This document shows, in pieces, positions 26,901 through 34,350 of a DNA stretch of 64,000 nt (positions within the stretch are counted from its first letter, which is position 1; the number at the start of each line of letters is the position of its first letter). The translations under genes and the position numbers were made by a program. The notes beneath the pieces were generated by a model that was not told the origin of the DNA, did not search any database, and saw nothing but the letters and a program-made list of their open reading frames with translations. This DNA comes from an uncultured Fibrobacter sp. (GTDB lineage Bacteria; Fibrobacterota; Fibrobacteria; Fibrobacterales; Fibrobacteraceae): contig CAKUTF010000001.1 of NCBI GenBank assembly GCA_934691725.1, positions 90,344-154,343 of the forward strand, read 5' to 3'.

Positions 26901-27293
26901 ATGAGTAACGTTCAAATTTTTGATACGACATTCGCCTTGGCAATTCTTATCATTTTAGCCATCGCCGTTCCCCTGCTTCTCCTTTTCGCCAACTGGGTCC
27001 TGCACCCCGGAAAAATCAAGCAGACGCTTATCAAGGGAACCGCTTACGAATGCGGACTAGCCCACGTCGCAGGAACCGCCAACGAGCGCTACCCGATCAA
27101 GTATTACATGGTCGCGATGCTCTTCCTCGTGTTTGATATCGAAGTCGCCTTTCTCTACCCGCTCGCGGTCGTTTTCCTGTCTAGTCCGTGGAGCCTGCTC
27201 TTTGTCCTCCTCGCGTTTCTCGCCATTCTCGAAAGCGGTTACCTCTACCTGTATCGCAAGGGCGTCCTCGACTGGAACAAGCTGTCGGACTGA
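26901..27293 (+). CDS. nuoA: NADH-quinone oxidoreductase subunit A, solitary
   Basis: 130-residue membrane subunit of complex I with three membrane helices. The family motifs YECGLAHVAG, RYPIKYYMVAMLFLVFDIEVAFLYPLAV and DWNKL at the end are present. Normally it is the first gene of a 13-14 gene nuo operon; here it is followed by a convergent outer membrane protein gene and no nuoB-N is in the window, so the other subunits must be encoded elsewhere. Confidence 0.93.
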   Translation: MSNVQIFDTTFALAILIILAIAVPLLLLFANWVLHPGKIKQTLIKGTAYECGLAHVAGTANERYPIKYYMVAMLFLVFDIEVAFLYPLAVVFLSSPWSLLFVLLAFLAILESGYLYLYRKGVLDWNKLSD

Positions 27294-27296
27294 TTT

Positions 27297-28391
27297 TTAA
27301 AACGCTTCCCGCAGATAGATGGTGAGTCCGAAATACTTGCCATCGACCAATGAAAAATCGCAGCGAGCGTATGTCTTTTCTGCGCGGTTCAGGAGAAGCC
27401 TCCCGCCAAAACCCGCCGCATAATGCAAATCGTTTTTCCAAAGCTCCGAAAAATACGGTCCGACTTTCCCCGCTTCGAAAAAAATCGTTCCAGCCAATCG
27501 CCAGAATAACTTCTTCCGAAATTCCAACTGGGCGCTGAACGCCTGCTCATCCAAGAAAAGCCCGCGCTCCACGCCACGGAAACGCTTTACGCCGTCGAGC
27601 GTTGGAAGCATATCGAACGGGATCTCGCCATTCCGCATATCGTAAAACACCCCCACAGCAACGGACGTATTCCAGATAAACCGGGAATAGGCCCGCAGGT
27701 CCAGTGTCTGCGAAAAGAAGTCGTAATCGCCGCCAAAAGCCTTTGCGTAAAAGATCTGCCGATAGCCCGCGTAGATTCCGCTTTCCGGCCAGTTCACGTT
27801 GTCGCGCAAATCGAGAGTTGCCTGGAATCCGAGACCGGTCCGAAGCCCGCCGACGAGTTCCGGCCTAGAAATTTCCCCCTTGCGAAACGATACGCGGTTC
27901 GTTTCAAAATACAGATACGGTCCGACGCTCAGCATCCGGGCTTTTGGAGGCGGCAGGATTCCGATATCAATCGGTACATACAGCTTGAAAAGGTCCATGT
28001 CGTAGCGCAGAAATACATCCCGATTCGGGTCGTTCCCGATGCCGTAATACTTCGCACGCCAGTTCCAATACACAAGAGAAATATCCGAGTGGATCCGTCC
28101 GCCAAACAAATACAGATCCGGCGAAGCGTTCACTTCGACCTGACCCTTCGTCGTCCCGTTCACAATAAAGTCAAAAGACGAGGCGTCGCTACCGGGAATA
28201 TCCGGCCTCGAAAAAAGAAGCAGCATCGCTCCGTACTTCAGCCCGGTTTCCTCGGAATATCCAAGAACGGGCATCGCGGCAAAGCGTTGAAATTTATCGT
28301 CTCCAGACACCGCAACCGAATCCGCAGAATCGGCAAACGAAAAAATGTTCGCACACAAAAGTACCAGCATTCCGCGCACAAAAACGTTCAC
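27297..28391 (-). CDS. Outer membrane beta-barrel protein, Omp85/BamA-type without POTRA domains
   Basis: 364 residues: signal peptide (VFVRGMLVLLCANIFSFADS), then an amphipathic barrel. The FRGVERG segment aligns with the VRGF/Y motif of the Omp85 barrel loop 6, and KKLFWRLAGTIFFEAGKV with the following strands; the last residue is Phe as in many outer membrane proteins. No POTRA repeats are seen. I choose the GTG at 28391: it overlaps the hemH stop as GTGA and has GGGGAG 7 nt upstream. Open sequence to 28640 lies inside hemH and is rejected. Confidence 0.85.
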   Translation of the reverse strand: MNVFVRGMLVLLCANIFSFADSADSVAVSGDDKFQRFAAMPVLGYSEETGLKYGAMLLLFSRPDIPGSDASSFDFIVNGTTKGQVEVNASPDLYLFGGRIHSDISLVYWNWRAKYYGIGNDPNRDVFLRYDMDLFKLYVPIDIGILPPPKARMLSVGPYLYFETNRVSFRKGEISRPELVGGLRTGLGFQATLDLRDNVNWPESGIYAGYRQIFYAKAFGGDYDFFSQTLDLRAYSRFIWNTSVAVGVFYDMRNGEIPFDMLPTLDGVKRFRGVERGLFLDEQAFSAQLEFRKKLFWRLAGTIFFEAGKVGPYFSELWKNDLHYAAGFGGRLLLNRAEKTYARCDFSLVDGKYFGLTIYLREAF

Positions 28392-29359
28392 GAAAGTTCT
28401 CCCCAAATTTCCCGGACAATCTCCGAGGCAAAATCCAGGATCCATTCCTCGCGGATGTTTGGACAAGGAACACGCGCAAAACTTTTCCCGCCCGCGGCAA
28501 AAAATTTCTGTTTCAGTTCCACATCGACTTCGTACAAAGTTTCCAGGTTGTCCGCGGTAAAGGACGGACAGACAAGCAGAACGCTTTCCCCTTGCCGTCC
28601 CAAACGTTCGATCACCCGGACGGAATACGGTCCAAGCCACTTGACCGGTCCGAGACGGCTCTGGAACGAAAGATGGATTTCCGCATCGGGAACGATTTCG
28701 AGGAGTTTCCCGCGCCAGTATTCAAATTCCGAGCGACACTCTTCCGCATAGGGATCTCCGTTCCGTTCAAAGCGGAGGGGCGTTCCGTGAAACGAAAAGA
28801 CGACCGAACTTTTTTTGTCCCAAACATCCAAAATCTCGCGCAGGATTTCATCTAGAAAGAATCGCTTCATGGCAAAGCCATCGACAAAGCGCATTTTCAA
28901 GTCCGGAAATTTCCGGAAAGCGGCAAGCGACAAGTCCCGCACGGCAACCGTCGTCACCAGGGAACGCTGCGGAAAAAGCGGAACAACACAAATTTCTTTC
29001 AAGCCCCGTTTCGAAAATTCCGAAAGCGCATCCGCAATCGAAGGCTTCGAGCCGAACTCGAAAGCGAAGCGCACCGGAACCCGGGAAATTTCTGCCGACA
29101 TCTTTTCGGCAAAAAGTCGCGTATAGTAAATCAGCGGCATCTCTCCAAGCCCAGCCGAATCGATCATCTGCCGGTATTTTTCGGCGCTTTTCAGCGCGCG
29201 TCTCGGCGCGATGATTCCGCGGAGAAGCCATTTCCAGAAAAACGGAGGGTTTCCGAGCGTATGCGGGTCGCCCAAAAAATCGACAAGGTACTTTTCCACG
29301 CTTTGCGGCGAAGCTTCGGACGGGGAACCCAGTTGGACAAAGAGAATCGCATCGGACAT
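28388..29359 (-). CDS. hemH: Ferrochelatase
   Basis: 323-residue enzyme inserting Fe2+ into protoporphyrin or coproporphyrin in haem synthesis. Visible: LFVQLGSP at the N-terminus, the catalytic His in SFHGTP, SFQSRLGPVKWLGPY, and CPSFTADNLETLYEV with the conserved Glu. It is coupled by a 4-nt overlap to the outer membrane protein downstream. No other haem genes are nearby. Confidence 0.95.
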   Translation of the reverse strand: MSDAILFVQLGSPSEASPQSVEKYLVDFLGDPHTLGNPPFFWKWLLRGIIAPRRALKSAEKYRQMIDSAGLGEMPLIYYTRLFAEKMSAEISRVPVRFAFEFGSKPSIADALSEFSKRGLKEICVVPLFPQRSLVTTVAVRDLSLAAFRKFPDLKMRFVDGFAMKRFFLDEILREILDVWDKKSSVVFSFHGTPLRFERNGDPYAEECRSEFEYWRGKLLEIVPDAEIHLSFQSRLGPVKWLGPYSVRVIERLGRQGESVLLVCPSFTADNLETLYEVDVELKQKFFAAGGKSFARVPCPNIREEWILDFASEIVREIWGELS

Positions 29360-29409
29360 GCCTCTATTTTAGAAAAATCGTCTATATTTTTGAAGCACAA
29401 GGAGCATTT

Positions 29410-30885
29410 ATGACACTTGCGGAAAGAATCCGAAAATTGCTGTCCGAACTGGAAAAAGGTTTAATCGAGCGCGAGAATCTTTTGCGGCTAGCCTTCTTAG
29501 CGGTCATCACGCAACAGCCGACCTATCTCTATGGGCGGGCCGGTTCCGGAAAACGCGCACTCGTAAAGCACCTCGTTTCGGGATTCCGCGGACTGGACAT
29601 CCAATCGTACGGCAGGCGCATCCAAGAGCTTCCCCAAGAAACGAAGCCTCTCGATATCGCCGTCTTCACAAGCTTCGAAGCGTCCATCACCCCAATGGTT
29701 ACCGCCATCCGAGCGTTCCTCGACGAAAACCTCTCCCGCGAACTTCTGGTTTCCGGCAGGAACCGCCCGGACGCCTGCCTCGCCGAAGCGGGCCTTTCGG
29801 ACAGCATCCATCTGGTCCTGACATTCCCCGACTCCGTCTCCCCGGATGCGCTCAAGGACCTGCTTTCCGCAGCCGGCGACCCGAACCTCTTTATCGTCGA
29901 AGAGGAACTCAAAGTTTCCAAGGAAGAGCTGGACGCTTGGAACCAGTCGATCGAACAGGTCGAAATTTCCGAGGACAGCCTCGCCATCCTCAAGCAAATC
30001 GCCGCCGAATGCGAACGCAGCAACATCTACATTTCGGCAAAGCGTTGGCGCGGTCTCGCGAAGATGGCAAGGGCGCAGGCCTTTTTCGCCGGAAGGGCCG
30101 AAACGAACGTCACCGATTTTCTCTTTCTCTCCGAAGATCTCTGGGGAAAACGCACCACGAACGAGGCGATTGGCAAAGGCTTCCAGGAAGGAATCAATGC
30201 GTTTCTCGACACTTACGCTCCGAATCCGGAAACGCTCCAGGCAGACGCCAAGGAGCTCTTGCTGTCTGCGGAGCATTTCAAGAATTCAACCGGCAGTCTT
30301 TACAAGACGACAGAAATCAACGGCAAGGAATATATCAGCTATTCCATCACCGTTTTCAACGAACCGATTACACTCTTCTGCCCGCTGTCCCGTATCGGCA
30401 CAAACGAGGATTTCTTTCCGCTGAACATTCTCCACCGTGAAGAGACCCGAGCCAAATGCAATTATATGGGCGGAGACATCTGCAAAATTTCCATCGATTC
30501 CAAGGCCAAGCGCAACGGAATGCGCGCATCGTCCATGATAACCAAGGCACAGACGGCACCAAACGCGAATACCGTCTATGAAGATTACGCAAAGCTCCCG
30601 TCCGAAATTTTGCGCACAAACGACCCGAATGTCGCGGAAAAGAATCGCATCGGGCTGCAAGACGCCCACGAAAAGCTCTTCGAGGTCATCACCCGCACGC
30701 TCCAAAGCCTCAAGCAAATCAAGGCGCTCTACAACAAGAATTTCGAATACCAGAACGATCCGTTCCTTTCGATCGAATCCTACAAGGATTTCATGAACCG
30801 CATCCTGAAACGCTACAAGGCTCTCGGCGAATTCAGCAAGGAGCTGCAGCAATACGAATCGGTTCTTGCCCAGATTTCAAAATAG
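29410..30885 (+). CDS. Degenerate RavA-like MoxR AAA ATPase
   Basis: 491 residues, close to E. coli RavA (498). It begins LAERIRKLLSELEKGLIERENLLRLAFLA like RavA, has a P-loop GRAGSGKR, and the mid-segment ISAKRWRGLAKMARAQAFFAGR, which matches the RavA sensor/lid block VSDRRW...ASAFFSGR. The Walker B (LDE) segment expected near residue 105 is replaced by FTSFEASITPMV, so ATP hydrolysis is doubtful. The usual partner viaA (von Willebrand A domain) is not adjacent. It starts 50 nt from the divergent hemH. Confidence 0.75.
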   Translation: MTLAERIRKLLSELEKGLIERENLLRLAFLAVITQQPTYLYGRAGSGKRALVKHLVSGFRGLDIQSYGRRIQELPQETKPLDIAVFTSFEASITPMVTAIRAFLDENLSRELLVSGRNRPDACLAEAGLSDSIHLVLTFPDSVSPDALKDLLSAAGDPNLFIVEEELKVSKEELDAWNQSIEQVEISEDSLAILKQIAAECERSNIYISAKRWRGLAKMARAQAFFAGRAETNVTDFLFLSEDLWGKRTTNEAIGKGFQEGINAFLDTYAPNPETLQADAKELLLSAEHFKNSTGSLYKTTEINGKEYISYSITVFNEPITLFCPLSRIGTNEDFFPLNILHREETRAKCNYMGGDICKISIDSKAKRNGMRASSMITKAQTAPNANTVYEDYAKLPSEILRTNDPNVAEKNRIGLQDAHEKLFEVITRTLQSLKQIKALYNKNFEYQNDPFLSIESYKDFMNRILKRYKALGEFSKELQQYESVLAQISK

Positions 30886-30906
30886 TCCGCTCAGAAAAAA
30901 GCCCGG

Positions 30907-31248
30907 TCAGCGAAACGCGAAATAGACCGCACCGACAAGGCAAAGCGCCGACCAGAGATAATCTAGCTTGAGCGGCTGGTTCATCATGAACACGGCAAAC
31001 GGCGCAAAGACGGAAAGCGCGACGACTTCCTGGATTACTTTCAGCTGGACAACGTTCAACGCCGTGTAGCCGTAACGGTTCGCCGGCACCTGGATCATAT
31101 ATTCGAAAAACGCGATCCCCCAGCTCGCGACCGCCGCGACAATCCAAGGCTTCGCATTCAGGAACTTCAAATGCCCATACCAGGCAAAGGTCATAAAGAG
31201 ATTGGAACAGACGAGCATCCCCGCCGTGAGCAAAGCGACTTTTAACAT
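30907..31248 (-). CDS. DMT-superfamily membrane protein, DUF486 family
   Basis: 113-residue protein with four membrane helices. Motifs typical of DUF486: TFAWYGHLKF, W.IAFFEYMIQVPANRYGYT and LKVIQEVVAL.VFAPFAVF. Start ATG 31248 (MLKVALLTAGM) lies inside the end of the upstream membrane protein gene, a 7-nt overlap that suggests coupling. Function unknown; it resembles half-size drug/metabolite transporters. Confidence 0.85.
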   Translation of the reverse strand: MLKVALLTAGMLVCSNLFMTFAWYGHLKFLNAKPWIVAAVASWGIAFFEYMIQVPANRYGYTALNVVQLKVIQEVVALSVFAPFAVFMMNQPLKLDYLWSALCLVGAVYFAFR

Positions 31249-32057
31249 AAAGGCTTTTCCATATTTTGCAGAGAGACTGCGGATTTTCTTCGCATCAAGT
31301 AAATCGCAAACAAGGCGAACAAAAGAACCGAAGCGGCACAATGCGCCGATACCAGCCCGCCGAAAATCGCCGCGGAAAACATGCCGAGCACAAGAGAAAC
31401 CTCCTGGATATCCGCCAGGGATTCCCCGTCGAGCGTATCGAGTTCCGCCGGCGAAAGTCCCCACAGGTAAGTCATCAGGCTGCTTCCGGTATCCGCGTCC
31501 GTATCAAGCAGGTTCACCGCCCCGAACTGATAGTCCAGGATAGATTCAAAAACGCGACAGCCGCTAAAGTCCGTCAAAAAAGTCGCCGAAAGCGCAAGCC
31601 CGATTCCGAAAACCAGCCATTTTTTTGTCCGAAGCGCAAAGCGAGCCGTCACAAGCCCGAAGAAAATCCCGGCCACAAGCTCGATCGAAAACGCAAAAGT
31701 CCACGCCACGCAAACCGCGACGCTATCCGGGAAAACGGAATAAAGCGGAGAAAGGACGCTTAGCGCACACGCAAAACATACCAAAAGACGAAACAGCCCG
31801 CCAAGCGGCTTTTTTCCCCCGCACGTATCCGGCAAGCCTTTCAGAAACACCGAAAGCAGATAGAGGATTCCCCAAAGAGTCACCAGAAACAGGACCGGGA
31901 GGAGAACGTCCAGCACCGTCGAAAACTTTTCAAAAATCGAAAGCAGCCCGACGAGATCCACCGCATAGAGACCGGCATAGCATAGCGCAAGGAGGGGCGT
32001 TACCAAAAGGGACAGCGCAGCAAACCCGATCGGGACCTTGACCGGAAAGCGATTCAT
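31242..32057 (-). CDS. Membrane protein of unknown function
   Basis: 271 residues with about seven predicted membrane helices (for example 9-30, 48-72, 88-108, 115-140, 145-162, 220-250). Between the last two blocks lies an acidic loop (LLDTDADTGSSLMTYLWGL and AELDTLDGESLADIQ). No recognisable motif. It starts 1 nt before the GroES-like gene ends and overlaps the DUF486 gene, so the three form one leftward unit. Confidence 0.7.
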   Translation of the reverse strand: MNRFPVKVPIGFAALSLLVTPLLALCYAGLYAVDLVGLLSIFEKFSTVLDVLLPVLFLVTLWGILYLLSVFLKGLPDTCGGKKPLGGLFRLLVCFACALSVLSPLYSVFPDSVAVCVAWTFAFSIELVAGIFFGLVTARFALRTKKWLVFGIGLALSATFLTDFSGCRVFESILDYQFGAVNLLDTDADTGSSLMTYLWGLSPAELDTLDGESLADIQEVSLVLGMFSAAIFGGLVSAHCAASVLLFALFAIYLMRRKSAVSLQNMEKPLC

Positions 32058-32432
32058 CTAGACCTCGAATTCCGAAAGCCCGTCATCCCGAATAACGAGC
32101 AAGACGGCATTCTGCCCCACAACTTCGTAGCGTTCTCCGTTCACTTCGATTTCAAAAGCGTTGCCGTGCAGATAAAGAGCCTGGTCGCCGACTTCCACCT
32201 GAAGCGGAACATAGTTGATGGGATCCGCGGCTTCCTTCAGAAACGCATCCGGGTCGTTCGATGGTACAGGATATCCCGGACCGACCTTGACCACGATTCC
32301 CGCACGGACGGCATCCTTTTCCCGGACACCGGGCGGCAGATAAAGCCCGCTTCCCGTTTTCGAAGCGGCTTCAAGAGGCTTCACCAGAATACGGTCCCCG
32401 ATCATCACGATTTTTTCCACATTCTTATCCAT
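32058..32432 (-). CDS. GroES-like (chaperonin-10 fold) protein with insert
   Basis: 124 residues. The N-terminal half follows co-chaperonin GroES: IGDRILVKPLEAASKTGSG, YLPPGVREK and AGIVVKVGPG. After this an extra segment YPVPSNDPDAFLKEAADPINYVP interrupts the fold before VGDQALYLHGNAFEIEVNGERYEVV. Canonical GroES is about 95 residues and paired with groEL, which is not in the window, so this is probably a paralogue rather than the main co-chaperonin. It is the first gene of a three-gene membrane-protein unit. Confidence 0.8.
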   Translation of the reverse strand: MDKNVEKIVMIGDRILVKPLEAASKTGSGLYLPPGVREKDAVRAGIVVKVGPGYPVPSNDPDAFLKEAADPINYVPLQVEVGDQALYLHGNAFEIEVNGERYEVVGQNAVLLVIRDDGLSEFEV

Positions 32433-32488
32433 ATCCGAAAAAATAGAATTGTTTGCCCGAAAATCACCGCGATTTTACACAGTTGCAT

Positions 32489-32516
32489 TTGCTTTTTCTC
32501 TTTTTTTATGTATAAT
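32489..32516 (+). promoter_or_regulatory. Promoter of the 42-residue protein gene
   Basis: Consensus -10 TATAAT at 32511-32516 and a weak -35 TTGCTT at 32489-32494 with a 16-nt spacer, downstream of a T-rich stretch. The transcript would have a leader of about 55 nt that can fold GCTGGG with CCTCAGC just before the ribosome site. Confidence 0.65.
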
Positions 32517-32579
32517 ATGGGCGTCTGCTTAGAAAAGAAGACACAACCGCTGGGAAGACAACCTCAGCAAGGAGATACA

Positions 32580-32708
32580 ATGAAAGAAAAGAACAACTTC
32601 TGGGTCGAGCGAGAACTCGATCTGGACAATCGGAATCAAAGCTACCTGTCAAGCGCGGCAAGGACCGAAGACGAAGATGACGGTTCCTGGTGGGTTGACG
32701 AAAAGTAA
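32580..32708 (+). CDS. Small acidic protein, 42 residues, unknown function
   Basis: Reading MKEKNNFWVERELDLDN followed by RNQSYLSSAARTED and ending EDDGSWWVDEK. It has AAGGAG 5 nt before the ATG, its own TATAAT promoter, and an intrinsic terminator 20 nt after the stop, so it is a complete independent transcription unit. Rich in Asp/Glu with three Trp. No signal peptide or membrane segment. I do not recognise a family. Confidence 0.75.
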   Translation: MKEKNNFWVERELDLDNRNQSYLSSAARTEDEDDGSWWVDEK

Positions 32709-32728
32709 AGATTCCCCAAAAGCTCTGG

Positions 32729-32762
32729 CCCTGGTGACTTTCACCGGGGTTAGTTTGTTTTA
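32729..32762 (+). terminator. Intrinsic terminator of the small acidic protein gene
   Basis: CCCTGGTGA (32729-32737) pairs with TCACCGGGG (32741-32749), 9 bp with one T-G pair and a 3-nt loop, then TTAGTTTGTTTT. Confidence 0.85.
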
Positions 32763-32981
32763 AAACTCGTCCGAAACATTTCCGCACAGAGCGTCGAGAA
32801 CATAGTCCTCGGGTTCTCCGCGAAGGTAAAAAGCATACAGGCTCTCGTCGTCGGCAAAATCCTCCAGGTTTACGCCGCGGCGCAGCTGCAACTCCTGGGA
32901 AATGCGCTTCTTGAAAGACTGGAAACCGGAGCTCAGCAGATACAGGGAAAGCGAAACCGGCTTGTGAAGAATCTTCATCAT
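32760..32981 (-). CDS. Small protein of unknown function, 73 residues
   Basis: Reading MMKILHKPVSLSLYLLSSGFQ, then KKRISQELQLRRGVNLEDFADDESLYAFYLRGEPEDY. Basic N-terminus, acidic C-terminus. AAGG lies 8 nt before the ATG. It converges on the small acidic protein gene; its stop sits in that gene's terminator tail. No family recognised. Confidence 0.55.
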   Translation of the reverse strand: MMKILHKPVSLSLYLLSSGFQSFKKRISQELQLRRGVNLEDFADDESLYAFYLRGEPEDYVLDALCGNVSDEF

Positions 32982-33151
32982 AGGCAGCCTTCTTTGCTTG
33001 TGGTTTCGGAAATGACGAAAAACGTCACATCCTTATTTTAGATATACACAAATTATTTCACAGAAATTGTTTACAAATTCATTATTTCGAAATCGCCGTC
33101 AAGCCTTATCCGATGGGAGATTCCGGGTTTCCTACAAATTAACCTTTAAAA

Positions 33152-33249
33152 AATTGTCGGTCAAAATTTGACAATTCCATTTTCCGGTTTCCAACGGGAG
33201 AAATTCAATTTTTCAAAACTAGCCGCAACTCGTTGATTTTCAACAAGTT
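33152..33249. repeat. Inverted repeats in the 380-nt gap before the TPR gene
   Basis: The gap 32982-33361 holds no gene. Two palindromes stand out. AATTGTC/GACAATT (33152-33158, 33170-33176) encloses GTCAAA-A-TTTGAC. AACTCGTTGA (33227-33236) pairs with TCAACAAGTT (33240-33249) with one mismatch and a TTT loop. Neither is followed by a T run long enough for a terminator; operators for the flanking genes are possible. Confidence 0.55.
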
Positions 33250-33361
33250 AGCAAAGAGTCCAGAGTGAAAAGGTCGTCCTTTCAAAAAGTCGTTTTCAAA
33301 CATTCCATTTTTTTTTAGATTTCAACCGACCGTAAAATTCAACGAACCACAATTTTTACAA

Positions 33362-34318
33362 ATGAAGTTCCCAAAGCAATTCTCGACATTCCTCGGTGCG
33401 ATATTTTTCATTTCAGCGGTAGCCGTCGCAGCCGAAGAGTCCCTTTTCGCTCTCCCCGAAACGCTCCAAAGCGAAGCGAGACGCACCTTTGAACTCGCCC
33501 TCCAAGCAAATTATTCCGAAGCTTATGCCGCCACCCAGAAAATCCAGGCCAAGAATCCGGGAGCAGCCTGCGTTATCCGCGGCATCGTCCGCTTGAGCGA
33601 ATTTGACGACACGGGCGATACACTTGCGCTTTTCACCGCCGAAAAGGAACTTTCCAAATGTTCGGCGGACAGCGTCTGGGATATCTTGCGGGAATTCGAA
33701 CTGGGATACGCCCACACCGCCATGGGCCATTCCATCAAGGGAGCGCTCGGAACGCGCAAGGCAGCTAAGAAGTTCGAAGACGCCGAAGACCTCGACGCCC
33801 AAGCCTTTTACGCGATTTACGCCTACTATGTCGATGACGGGTTGAGTTTCTTGCCGTTCGTTTCCGACCACCGAGACGACTATCTGGAAATTCTCGAAAA
33901 AGGTTCTGCCCGGTCTGAACTTTTCTGGGCGCTCTATGCGACGCCGCTCGCCTGGATGTATTACGACAGGCAGGAATACGACAAGGCATTAAATGTCGTG
34001 GAACGCTCGCTCGCCAAGGCTCCGGAAAATCCTGTCTTTTTGCAGATGAAGGCCGATATGCTCTACAAGCTAGGCCGCTTGACGGAAGCAGCCAAAATTT
34101 ACGAGAAAAGCGCAAGCGATTACCTGAACCGGACAGGCAAATCGGTGCGCTATTGGTGCGCCATCGGGAATCTCGCCCGCATCTACAAGGAAATGGGCGA
34201 CAGCGAAAAATCCTTGCAAAATGCAAACTTGTTCAAAAGCCCCGAATACAAAAAAATCGAAAAATGGATGCCCGCTTCGCTCGTCAAGGACATGAAAAAG
34301 AAAAAGCTCTACCCGTGA
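33362..34318 (+). CDS. Exported tetratricopeptide-repeat protein
   Basis: 318 residues: signal peptide (FLGAIFFISAVAVAA), then helical repeats. The clearest TPR units are at about residues 200-235 (PLAWMYYDRQEYDKALNVVERSLAKAPENP) and 236-265 (KADMLYKLGRLTEAAKIYEKS). A third, ARIYKEMGDSEKSL, is near 280. Periplasmic scaffold role inferred; partner unknown. No ribosome site is seen before the ATG. It converges on the GH45 genes. Confidence 0.85.
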   Translation: MKFPKQFSTFLGAIFFISAVAVAAEESLFALPETLQSEARRTFELALQANYSEAYAATQKIQAKNPGAACVIRGIVRLSEFDDTGDTLALFTAEKELSKCSADSVWDILREFELGYAHTAMGHSIKGALGTRKAAKKFEDAEDLDAQAFYAIYAYYVDDGLSFLPFVSDHRDDYLEILEKGSARSELFWALYATPLAWMYYDRQEYDKALNVVERSLAKAPENPVFLQMKADMLYKLGRLTEAAKIYEKSASDYLNRTGKSVRYWCAIGNLARIYKEMGDSEKSLQNANLFKSPEYKKIEKWMPASLVKDMKKKKLYP

Positions 34319-34327
34319 GCAGAGCTT
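34296..34327 (-). terminator. Intrinsic terminator of the GH45 gene pair
   Basis: On the minus strand AAGCTCT (34327-34321) pairs with AGAGCTT (34310-34304), followed by a T-rich tail (TTTCTTTTTC). It overlaps the last codons of the convergent TPR gene. Confidence 0.65.
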
Positions 34328-34350
34328 AGAAACTTGGATTGGAAATCAGA

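Noticed and set aside
28392..28640. An N-terminal extension of the outer membrane protein gene by 83 residues.
   Set aside because: It lies inside hemH, has no signal peptide at its start, and the GTG at 28391 has a strong ribosome site followed by a signal peptide.
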